Shown here: positions 1 to 9,702 of the stretch, in pieces
Layout: every line of letters begins with the position of its first letter
How positions within the stretch are numbered: the first letter of the stretch is position 1
Assembly: GCA_033816765.1 (NCBI GenBank)
Contig: CM066289.1
Coordinates: forward strand, 3,968,001 to 4,032,000
Reading direction: 5' to 3'
DNA length: 64,000 nt
Origin: Nothopassalora personata
Lineage: Eukaryota > Ascomycota > Dothideomycetes > Mycosphaerellales > Mycosphaerellaceae
The notes under the pieces: model-generated
Told to the model about the DNA's origin: nothing
Seen by the model: the letters and a program-made list of their open reading frames with translations, nothing else
Database searches by the model: none
Program-made: the position numbers and the translations under genes

Positions 1-158
1 ACGTAGGTAAATGGACCGGACCTAGCTCCGCGGATGACTAAGCTCGGCCCGAGCGTCGCTCGCGACTTTATCCCTTCGCGACGCTCTTAGACTCTCTTTC
101 TCTCCTTAGCTATTCGGTCTAATTAAAATAAGACCTTTCACTTACTTACCTCTCTAGG
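1..158 (+). repeat. 158-bp repeat R, copy 1
   Basis: First of three copies of a 158-bp repeat, cut by the window edge or complete to within a base. It recurs directly at 177-334 (offset 176) and inverted at 5966-6123. It contains an internal hairpin built on GAGCGTCGC and GCGACGCTC and shows no reading frame. Its ends share a weak inverted AGGTAA-like motif, so it may be a MITE or a solo terminal repeat; the class is not resolved. Confidence 0.7.
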
Positions 159-176
159 GGTAGTGTTACGGCCGCT

Positions 177-334
177 ACGTAGGTGAATGGACCGGACCTA
201 GCTCCGCGGATGACTAAGCTCGGCCCGAGCGTCGCTCGCGACTTTATCTCTTCGCGACGCTCTTAGACTCTCTTTCTCTCCTTAGCTATTCGTTCTAATT
301 AAAATAAGACCTTTTACTCACTTACCTCTCTAGG
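177..334 (+). repeat. 158-bp repeat R, copy 2
   Basis: Direct copy of the repeat at 1-158, separated from it by an 18-base linker. With 14 further bases (335-348, CTCGTAATATTAC) it is matched in inverted orientation at 5951-6123, giving an inverted pair about 172 bases long that encloses a 5.6-kb segment. Confidence 0.75.
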
Positions 335-347
335 CTCGTAATATTAC

Positions 348-592
348 TTTAGAATGCGCTAATACTAGTTGTTACTTAATAGGACCTTATAACCGTAATT
401 GTTGCTAAATACCTTAGACCTTAAGTGTTTTCGACCTTAGTCGACCTTAACCGTAAATCTTAACCGTAAACCTTAACCTTAAGTAATAACCTTAACCGTA
501 AACCTTAGACCTTAAACCGTGATTTTAACCTTATAAACTAGATGCTAATACGCTGCCGGGTGTACACTTAATACCCCCCCCTTATAGGCCTC
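348..592 (-). other. RIPped leader of a family A/B Gypsy element
   Basis: This stretch matches the untranslated leader of the intact Gypsy element at 30815-31010 base for base, apart from CA-to-TA and TG-to-TA changes and an expansion of its short GACCTT/ACCGTAA repeats. It ends in the same run of C. It is oriented opposite to the gag relic at 6124-7584, from which it appears to have been separated. See the inversion finding. Confidence 0.8.
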
Positions 593-599
593 GACCTTA

Positions 600-3480
600 G
601 AACCTACTTCTCTCTTCAGCTATCGACTTTGTTAATACTACACCCCTGCACTCTCGCACTGTAGCCTCGTGACACTAGGTGCATCTAGTACGTAGACGTA
701 ATATCCTCTATAGCGATTGCGGATGTAGATAAAACCGCTTATAGTAATAGCATTAGCGTCGTCTATCTTTTATTAGCGTAACATTATGTAGGGTTCTTCT
801 ACGTTAAGTTACCGCATTGCTTACTACATCTTAGGCGTAGCATACGCGGCGCGGACCTCGTTTATAAGTTCGGTGTCTTCTCGTAGGTGTAGCGGCGGTA
901 TAACATCTATAGGGCAAAGTAGTACTATATCGCCGCTAGCTAGATGTATCTAATAAGCGCATAGCTTCACCTAGTCCTATGCTATAAACCTGCTCTCCGG
1001 TAGTAGTACCTAGCGCTAATGTTACGTACGGGCGTCGTTCTTATTAGCTAGCACGTCCTAAGGTCTACGCGTAAGGGTATCTAGCTTAACGTTCGTCTTG
1101 CCGGGGATGTACACGATCTTAAAGAAGAACTAGGATAAGAACTCGGACTATCGAGCTTACCGGCGATTTAGTTACTTTATTAATGTAAAGTATTCTAGGT
1201 TCTTATAATCGGTATATACTAGTACGGGCTTTCCGCTCTCCGGGTCTACGAAGTTCTTAAATATCGCGTCCTCGCTGTCGATGTCGCCTAATATAAGTTT
1301 AGGCTTCCATTCTTCGAAGGCCTTTACGATAGTAAGGAGCTCCTTATCGTAGATGTCGTAGTTACATTCGGCTAGGGACATCTTCTTCAACATAAATGCT
1401 ACGGGCCTCTAGTTCTCGCTATCGTACTACGATAAAATAGCTACTATTACGTAATCCGATGCATCTATTTCGAGCTTTATCTCGCGCCCGGGCGTAAAGT
1501 AGGCGAGGACGATGTCTTCCTTAAAGGCTTCCTTCATTACTTCGAAAGCACGCTAGTAGTTAGTAGTCTAGTCCTAAGGCACGTCTTACTTCGTAAGTTA
1601 GGTTATTAGGAACGCGATGCCGGAGTAGTTCTTAATAAAGCGACGGTAAAAGTTGTAGAAGCCTAAGAATAAGAGCACGTCTATCGTATTACGAGGTGTC
1701 TCCTAGTCTTAAATAGCGGCAATCTTTTCGGGGTCTATACGGATGCCGTCTATACCGATAATTAGGCCGAGATACTTAGTCTACTAGACATAGAATTCGC
1801 ACTTGTCGATGTCTAGCTATAGACCCGCATCGAGTAGCTTTTACATTACCTTTTCTACGTGCTCGTAGTGTTCCTTAAGAGTATCGCTAAATACTAGGGC
1901 ATCGTTAAGGTAGGCTAATATGAAGTTATCTAGATATTCGCGAAGAGCATCGTTAATGTAGGACTAGAACGTTCCGGGGGCGTTATATAAGCCGAAAGGC
2001 ATAACTAGACATTCGAATTGTCTATAGCGTGTCGTGAACGCTGTCTTCTATTTATTACCTTCTACGATACGTAAGCGGTTAAAAGCTACGATAACGTCTA
2101 GCTTAGTAAAGTACTTCTTCCCGCTAATGCGGTTTATAGTGTCTTAGATTAAAGGTATTAGGTACCTTAACTTTATAGTTAGGGCGTTAAGGGCGCGATA
2201 GTCAATGTAAACTCGTAACCCGCTACTAGGCTTACGTACTATAATGATAGGCGAGGCGGCTAGTGAATTGCTACGTTAGATGTTACCCTTCTCTAGTTAC
2301 TCGTCTACCTAGGCTTTAATGACTTTAGCCTCCTTATTTGACATAGGATACGGTTGCTTAAAAGGGGGTGTCGATCCTTCTTTAAGCTTAATTTCGTGAT
2401 CTAAACCGGGCCTATGTAGTAGTAGTTTATCTAAATCTTACTTAGAGAATAGGGGTTATAGGTAGTAATACCGTTTAGGCAGTTTACCTAAGATCTCCGG
2501 TAGTTTCGGCTTTCTATGTAGCTTCTCTATAAAGGCGTCGTAGTTAGAGGCGGCTATAGTATATAAGTCGGTACGCTCGCGGCGACCTTCTAGCGACTAG
2601 GCGTACGCGTCCTTAACATACATAGCGTATATAAAGGCGCTCCTTATAGCTTACACTAGTCGCGCCGTTATCGCGTGAAGCCCGAGTACTTACGTAGACA
2701 CGTAGTCTACTACGCTCTTAGTAGCGTAAGATTCGCGCGGATTGATCTATATAGTATACACTTTAGCACCCTTCGTGCGGGCGATGCGGTTTAGCTAGGC
2801 TAAGCTAATCTATTCTATGTCGATATCGCTACCTCGCCCGACGTCCTAATAGTTAACATTTTGTATAGGCTTAGGCAGTAGTAAGCCCGTAATGTCGGGC
2901 CGCTAGAGCTAGCTATAATCCGGCGGTAGTAGAGTAGGTTTAGGAAAGATAACTAGTAGTATAACCTCCTTATAGAGACTATGCCCGTAACACTTAGGCT
3001 TGTCGAATACGAGTAGGTTACGATCCTAGTCCTTATTCGGAGAGTGCTTCTTATGCTAGCCGGAGCCTAATAGGATGTCGTAGGCGATATTGCTAACGAA
3101 GTAGTGTAGTGTCTCCTAGTAACCGCTAAGGTTAAGTTCTACTATAGCTATCTCTATAAGTAGAGAGGAAGAGGTTAAGTTATCGCCGAGGCTAAGGATA
3201 TATAGTCTCACACGGCGAGTAGGAATATAATACTTACGTACGAAGGTAGTGTTAATTAGTTTAGAGTTAGATCCGTCATTAAGGAAAGTTCGAGCTACAT
3301 GTCTATTTACCCTACCCTTAACTACGAAGTAATATAAGAGTTAAGGTTCGTTACTATCTACTTCTACTATAGTTATAGGTATGTTCGATTAGGCTTATAA
3401 GGAGTGTGCCTAAACCGTGTGTAGCGATGTAATTAGATAAGGATGTAAATAATCTAATACTACTTATATCGGACTATTAG
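600..3480 (-). pseudogene. pol: Decayed Gypsy pol (element E)
   Basis: RIP-destroyed pol of a Ty3/Gypsy element (E) on the minus strand. The reverse transcriptase can be read around 1880-2300: the FG-L-NAP-TF region is followed by a YLND remnant of the YLDD catalytic box. RNase H is the clearest part (1172-1393), with [17 protein letters not shown]. Next downstream is the tether ending in the IPGKTNVK-D-L-RRP motif near 1080-1150. Integrase is missing: only about 500 bases follow before the leader fragment at 348-592, so the 3' end was lost. Dozens of in-frame TAG/TAA codons rule out function. The family is distinct from the window's other Gypsy elements. Confidence 0.75.
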
Positions 3481-3499
3481 CTATTACGCTTAGCTAATG

Positions 3500-5636
3500 C
3501 CTAAGCATTTTCCGAAGCGCCTACTAGTGCTATAGCAGTTACGCTATTGCTAACGAAAGGTCTCGGGCGCTTATACGGATCGAGTAGGTAGGATGCGTCT
3601 CCTACTAAGTATTTAACCTAGCGGTAGCGTAAGTACCCGTTATTAGTGTTAAGGTAATTGCGGATCTCCTATGTTATCTTCGGCAGTCTCTTAAACTGCT
3701 CCGGACGGTCCTTAAACGGAAGTAGCGGCTTACTAGTATAAGGAGAGCGGCTAAGCGGTGTAGTAGAATTAGCCGGTATAGCGGCGGCGAAGGTCTAGCT
3801 AGCACCTATAGTAGTATTACTATTACTATTAGTATTACTAGCGCCGGTGCCCTTCGGCTTCTTATCCTTACTGTCCTTCTTAGTAGCGGTCTTCTTAGGT
3901 AGGTCGTAGTCGAGCTACTTAAGCTCGTTCTTAAGCTTATAGTAGTAGTTAGCGAGCTTATCGACGCGGTTAAATGTAAGGCCGATAATGCGGTTACGAT
4001 ACTTGTAGTTAAGCTTCTTCTTAAGATCGCGGGTAGCTTACTTACTACTAGAGGGCGGAGGTAGCTAAGTAGCTAAAGCTTAATACTTTACATAGAGGAC
4101 GCTAAAGGTATTATCGCCTTACTTTAGCGTATCGAGTGCATCGCGAGCCTTATTCTTAGGATCGTAGACGCTAAAGTTCTTATATAAGAACTTAATAGCT
4201 TAGCGGACGGTCTTAAAGGGCTTATGTACCTTAGTAGCTTTACCGAGGTTAATCTTCTAAGGTATGCGGTGCTTAATAGAGGACAGTACTAATCCGGTAT
4301 AGCAGTCCTAGAAGAAGCGGAGGGCGTAGTCGACATCCTTAAACTTCGTAATACCGATCTTATTACCGAATTAGGTGAGAAACTCGTCTAGAGGTGTAAC
4401 TAGGTTACCCTTCGCATCCTTCTTACCGGAGAACTTAGGGTTTAGCATGTCTACCTTAGTATAGGTGTCGAAGTCTCCCTTACACTTCTTCTTATATATA
4501 ACGATATCGTCCTAGGGGCGTATGTCGCGGGACTTATTATTATTAGAGTCGTAACTAGACTTAGAATCGGATAACTCTAATAACGAGTCGTCCTTACTCT
4601 TCTTAGCCTTACGCTTACGTAATAGCTTCGTACCGTAATCGCTATCGGAGTTAGATAATAAAGACGAGTCGCTAGGATTATTACTAAAGCGCTTACGTAA
4701 TAACTTAGACTTCTTCTTACGCTTACCTTCGGACTCGTCGTTAGGTATATTAGTAGGCTTATCTACTAGCTTATCCGCTAGGGTGTCGGTAGGCTTCTCG
4801 CCGCGGCGTTTATAGGACTTAGATAGTAATCGTGCTAAGCGATTCTTATCTTTATCCTTACGCTACTTAGATTGGCCGCGCTCTAAGGCGGCGAGCTTAG
4901 CCTTAAGGGAGGTAATCTCGGTCTTAAGGGCGTCGACATCTACTTATGTTAGAGTAGCCTCGTCGGGCATAAGTGCTTTAAGTTCTAAGACCTTAGTCTT
5001 AAGAGCGGTAATTTTAGCGCGCCGCTACTTCTCCTTATTATACTAGCTATTAGTAGAATTCTTCTACTTATTACGGTTAGCTATTATCTTATATAGCTCG
5101 GTGTTCTTATTACCTAGCTCCTTCTTATAGGTGTCTTTCTATTTGGAGAGCTACTCTTTAAGAACCTTAGCTACTTTAGCTACGTACTAAAGCTAGCCTT
5201 AAGCTTCTTCGTACTTAGCCCTATTAATCTCGTTTACTTTATATAGTACCTCCCTATCTAGGATAGCTTAGCGGTAATCGGCTTCGAGTTTATAGAGGGC
5301 ATTATAGATAGTATCTAGGTCCTTATTCACCACGGCCGTTAGACGAGGCGCATCTAGCTCTTACACTTCCTTAATCGGTAAGCGATAAGTAACTTACGCG
5401 TCTAGATCTATAGGTATACTAAACTTAGCCGTAAAGTCCTATGCTCCCAGTACTCTCTTCCTATCTGGTTAGAGTCGAGGAACGATGTCTTAGTTACGTA
5501 GGACTTTCGAGAGGTCGAGGCGCACGGGTATAGTGTCGTCGCCGTTTATTATCGTATCGGAGGACTCGCGGCGTTCGGGTAGCTTATTAAGGATCGCATT
5601 CTCCTTATCTTAGTACTTAGAGAGATCGGGGTACAT
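3500..5636 (-). pseudogene. gag: Decayed Gypsy gag (element E)
   Basis: Reading the minus strand from the ATG at 5636, one frame can be followed for about 700 codons and is broken only by TAG/TAA codons that fit RIP of CAG, CAA or TGG. It begins MYPDLSKY. A lysine/leucine-rich coiled-coil lies around 4900-5180 (KITALKTKVLELKAL), then a basic/serine-rich linker. A capsid-like helical region is found near 4000-4450. The product would be the structural gag protein of element E. It lies directly upstream of the E pol remnant, as in Ty3/Gypsy elements. No zinc knuckle could be identified. Confidence 0.65.
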
Positions 5637-5950
5637 AATGTCGTCGTTGTCGGTTTATGTAAACGCTTCTTCGGGGTTCGTAAAGAGGAGTGATTATCGG
5701 GTTAGTCGCTTCGCGCGTTTAACGCGCCCTAGTACGCTAAACTAGGTGTTATTAACTATAACGGTCGCTATACTAAGTAAGTGTTGTAAGATAAGTGTCG
5801 CGCGCCCTTATAGCGTCTTATGTTAAGAAAAGAGAGTCGTAAATGGCGCAACCTATGCGCGTTTACTAAGGGGTGTTAAGATGTCGCGTGTTATTAAACC
5901 CGCGCGAATACTTATAGCGATAGTATCCTACGTAGGCATAGGCGAGCTAT
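5637..5950. other. No gene; presumed leader of element E
   Basis: Non-coding, RIPped sequence upstream of the E gag start. I see no LTR boundary here, and no tRNA or promoter that can be supported. Confidence 0.4.
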
Positions 5951-5965
5951 TCGTAATATTACGAG

Positions 5966-6123
5966 CCTAGAGAGGTAAGTGAGTAAAAGGTCTTATTTTA
6001 ATTAGAACGAATAGCTAAGGAGAGAAAGAGAGTCTAAGAGCGTCGCGAAGAGATAAAGTCGCGAGCGACGCTCGGGCCGAGCTTAGTTATCCGCGGAGCT
6101 AGGTCCGGTCCATTTACCTACGT
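5966..6123 (-). repeat. 158-bp repeat R, copy 3 (inverted)
   Basis: Reverse-complement copy of the repeat at 177-334, same length. It sits inside the leader of the old Gypsy element B, about 30 bases upstream of the decayed gag start codon (near 6157). Sequence resembling the leader bases AAGTAA...TACG is found on both sides, which may be a target duplication. Confidence 0.75.
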
Positions 6124-6156
6124 AGCGGCCGTAATAAGTAAGCACTACGTAATAAT

Positions 6157-7584
6157 AGATACGGCTACATTACTAGGAAAACTTAGCACCTTTGTCAATA
6201 TAGGTAGAGGCTACGAACAGCCTATAAACCCTACGAAAATAGAAGGGGTCTATAGGGACTCTATCCCTTATAAGGGGATAGAGGAATCGGAGGAAGGGGA
6301 AACACCTAAATCTAGTAAAGAAGGGAGAAGCGGAATTAACGCCGCTAAATTAGGTATAGGTATAGGAACGAATAGCACAATTAGAATAGATACTATAACT
6401 ACCCTCTTTAGACGATTAGTAGTAGTAATAGAAAACGCTAGCCCTCGCTTTCTACCTCTAGGAGGTGCTAAGAATCCGTTCTTTAATAGCACTAATGCTA
6501 CTAAGTTCTAGGAGCGGTTTAGCGACCTAATAGACTAGTATCCGCCTCGGGCATCTATTAAGAAGGATAATTTCTAGGGTAGGTTCAAGCGCAATTGCGA
6601 AACTACTATCCGGCGCGTAGTTATAAGACTACCTAGGTAGCTTACTAATAAGGCACGTTTTAGGAGAGCGTTCTTATTAGAGTTCTTAAGGTTTAACGCC
6701 TACTCGATATTAGGGAGTCGGGAATATCTTAAGGAGATTATTAGGGCGTAGTAAGGTAAGAGGCCCGAAGAATAAGATGTAAAGGAATTTATCCGTCTAT
6801 TTATATCCTTAAGTGACCTAATTGAACCTAAGGATTTAGATAATAGCTCCCGGAGTCGCCTCCTTCTTTAGGGATTACTAGAGGTAGTCGCGAAAGCGGG
6901 CTATAAGGCTTACGGGCTTTACCTAAAGCAACCTAAGAAGTTTAGGGACTTTTAGAGGATCCTCGATAAAGCTACTAGTATCGTAGATAGTAAGGAGGGA
7001 TAGAAAGCTATATATATAGATTTCCCTCTTACTTTACCTTAGCTATACCGCTTAGTCGTAAAGTAAATGCCGCGTCTTAAGCCTAAGATTAATACGCTTA
7101 AGAAGGCTACCTCTAGGACTGTTATTAATAATAACCTAATCTAGAAGGTAGCTAAAATGAGTATACGTATATACTAGCGCGGTCGCGTCGCGGACGCGGG
7201 TACCTTCTACCCGAGCGAGAATTAACGCTCTATATAACCGGAGAGGCACGACCTAGATACTAAACTGTAGGTTTACGTAATGTAGCGTCCCCCGTCCTAG
7301 AATCGCGAACAGTCTAAAGTAATAGATAGTTGTTACTATAACTGTAGCAGTTCGAAGCACTAGGCTAGCAATTGTAGGGCGATAAGGTCCTTAATATCCC
7401 GGGGCTACGTATACCTCGCCCCGAATAACTAGTAGTATCTAGGGAAAGAAGGCAATCCGCGTCCTACTAAATTTAACTTTTGGAGGGACTATAGTAAACC
7501 GAAACTACTCTATATACTCCCTCTACTTAAAGAACATTATAGGCCGATCGAGTTTAATATCTAGTATAAGATTCCCGTACTACG
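6157..7584 (+). pseudogene. gag: Decayed gag N-terminal part (element B)
   Basis: Colinear with codons 1 to about 477 of the intact gag at 27887-30799, with almost every difference a CA-to-TA or TG-to-TA change (the ATG start is now ATA). The CCHC zinc knuckle is still recognisable near 7330-7375, although stops interrupt it. The alignment stops at 7584, where chromovirus C is inserted, and resumes at 38237 after the 5-base duplication CTACG. Comparing this copy with the intact one gives the cleanest proof of RIP in the window. Confidence 0.9.
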
Positions 7585-7782
7585 TGTAAGGGCCGTAAGG
7601 CTATAAGGGGATGTCGTAATGTATAGCACGCCTACGATCTTCTAATCGTAGATAAACTAAAGCTTACTTTCTTCTATCGACGCTATACGCGTCTCCTAGT
7701 ATACGTATACGCGTCACGTGCGGTATACTAAGCCGGGTATAGCCGTATTACATATAAGGGTTAGCTATAGGCTACCCTTATA
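7585..7782 (-). repeat. 3' LTR of chromovirus C
   Basis: 198-bp LTR beginning TGTAAGGGCC, matching 38039-38236 apart from RIP-type differences (the right copy starts TATAAGG). A purine-rich tract on the minus strand (positions 7783-7800) abuts it and is the polypurine tract candidate. Confidence 0.8.
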
Positions 7783-8847
7783 ACTGCCTCCCTTCTAGGA
7801 CGAGCTACCCTTAGCTCGCGGCTTTAGGAGATTTCTATATAAGTAATCTATCTACTTCTCGTAGATTCCGTTACTATGCGACCTACCTACGGGTCTTATA
7901 CGTGTCGTTATCGTAGTGTAGGTAGGTGTAAAGTTGTAGTTACCGGGTTAACTAACTCGAGGGTTTAAGAAGCGTACCCTCTCCCTCCTTTTCTTTCTTT
8001 TTCCCTTATACTACGTTCTCGTAGCGCACTATACCCGTACTACTAGCGATCTACTAGCTCCTCGCTAGCGACTACCTAGCGACCCGCTAGTACTACTATA
8101 GCTTTAGAGGAAGCTATCTAAGACTAGCTCCGCTAGGAGGCCCTTATAGGGGGCCTATTAGTACTACTAACACTATTACTAGCACTACGAGCATAGATGT
8201 CTAGTGCGCTTAGCGCACTAGATACGCTAGCGAAGCGTAAGTTTAGCGCACTAGGGCCGCTAACCCCTAAGTCCTTACTAGCTAGGCGCCTAGGTACCGA
8301 CATTAAGATATATATACGTTATCTACTATACTTCGTAGCTAGTAAGTATTCGCTACGCTCTTCGCTTACAATACGCTTACTAATAGTATAGTAGACGAGT
8401 AGGATACATGTAATAGTATTACTACCGGCGAGTTACTTAAGAAGTATAGGCGCTATAGAGACATTAGGCACCCCTACGTTAGTAATACTAGCGTCGCTAT
8501 CGCGTAGCTAGTAGCTCGCCTACGCGCCGCTCGCGCCTAGCGCGATAAGCTTATCTAGGGGCTTAGTAACCCTATTACTAAATAAGAGTAGGATGCTCTA
8601 GACTAGTAGTACGAGCTCTACGCCTAGCTAGGCGAGTAGATCCTAGAGGTAAGTACTACGCCTCGCTAGCGCTCCCTACGCTCGCCGTGTACGGCGTACT
8701 ATCGCTCCCTATGTAAATCGGCTAACCTCCTCCTAGGCTAAGAGGCAGTTCTCTACCTATAAGAATAAGCGTATAGGGGACACCCGCGTACGCTTCGCCG
8801 GCGCCTCTACTACTACTGCCCCCTCCTCTACCGCCGCTACTACGTCC
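7783..8847 (+). pseudogene. Antisense accessory ORF of chromovirus C, part 1
   Basis: RIP-damaged reading frame on the strand opposite to C gag-pol, in the region between integrase and the 3' LTR. It begins at an ATG at 8197 (MSSALS) and contains TDIKIYIRYLLYF (about 8300-8335), a TGELLKKYRRYRD block (about 8425-8465), VARLRAAR (about 8510-8535) and RQFSTYKNKRIGDTRVR (about 8753-8803). The same blocks, in the same order and with conservative replacements, are found on the antisense strand of chromovirus D (45075-46095). TAG codons sit where the D copy has Q or W. Function unknown; no family recognised. The frame is interrupted at 8852 by the family A array and resumes at 31407. Bases 7783-8190 show nothing recognisable. 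Confidence 0.6.
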
Positions 8848-8852
8848 GTAGT

Positions 8853-9229
8853 AATGTCTACCAACCACCCTATGTAGGCCTGTCCGAGTTGTGGTGGTAT
8901 GGAGCGGTGCTTGCGTAAGCAGGGGTATTTGCCGGTCCTGGGACCGGGAAATCAGGTCACGTGACGAGCAGCGCAGTAGCCAGATAAAACAAGAGGATTG
9001 GCGGACCCTAAACCCCTATACCCTCTACTCGAGAGGTATGAATTGAATTGTTGCCTTGATGCTACGCTTACAATACTCAACTGCGCAGTATATATCTCAA
9101 TGGCCATACCAGGTCCTGCTGGCTTGCCCAAATGTCCAATCAAACCTAAATGAATTTGGGCAAGTTGGACCCAAGGGACCCCTTCCCAAACCCAAACCCA
9201 AGGTCAACACAACCCATTAGTCGTCAATA
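8853..9229 (-). repeat. Family A LTR, copy 1
   Basis: 377-bp LTR. On the plus strand it runs from AATGTCTACC to GTCGTCAATA. These limits are set by the two edges of the element, by comparison with the internal copies, and by the GTAGT duplication. It includes a TATA-like TATATATC (9089-9096, minus strand sense GATATATA), CACGTG (8958-8963), a palindrome (8927-8952) and an 11-bp hairpin (arms 9123-9133 and 9154-9164). It is the 3' LTR of unit 1. Confidence 0.9.
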
Positions 9230-9702
9230 TATCCTCCCCCATTACGAACCTGTCCTCAGGTTCCAAAGCAGTAAGCCCGGGCCTACCATTCAGCTTGACA
9301 TACAAGATGTCAGGCAATCCGTGATGGTGACGTCAATAATCCGCGACTCGCGCCCGTCGCACTGCGTTGACGTATGCCACGAGACTGGCGAGGGGTTGGG
9401 CAGCTATGTCAGCATCAATCGAACAGGCCAGATGGTCGAACAATGTAAGCGCCATTCATGAGACAAGTGAGTGTCAGTACCAGTAACCTGATAAATCCAA
9501 AGACGAGTCCATCGCGTGGCCAGAAAGTGAGTCAAGGGAAGATAAGTGACCATAAGAAACAAGTAAGATCTAAGGACCAGAAGCACCCGTACCCGAAGCA
9601 TCAACCAGAACCAGAACCAGAATCAGAACCAGAAACCCATAGGCTACAGCTGTAGCCGGAAATCAACCAGAAACCAGGAGCCCATAAACCCGCACCAACC
9701 AC
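9230..9702. other. 3' untranslated region of family A, with PPT
   Basis: Between LTR and ORF3 stop. The minus-strand tract GGGGGAGGATA (9230-9240) directly beside the LTR is the polypurine tract that would prime plus-strand DNA synthesis. A short (CCAGAA)n-like run is at 9608-9637. Small ORFs here are not supported. The same sequence recurs in the other three copies (14686, 20142 and 58544 onward). Confidence 0.6.

Noticed and set aside
6268..6492. 74-codon minus-strand ORF in the B gag relic (and its counterpart at 30162-30686)
   Set aside because: Antisense shadow of gag; conserved between copies only because gag itself is homologous.
9191..9206. Telomere-like CCCAAACCCAAACCC run in the LTR
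   Set aside because: Only two to three units inside a repeat present five times; fungal telomeres are TTAGGG. Not a chromosome end.
9150..9655. Small ORFs of 65-103 codons on both strands next to the family A LTR
   Set aside because: They lie in the 3' untranslated region, lack any motif, and the frame of the 103-codon one starts inside the LTR; the start differs in the right-hand copy.
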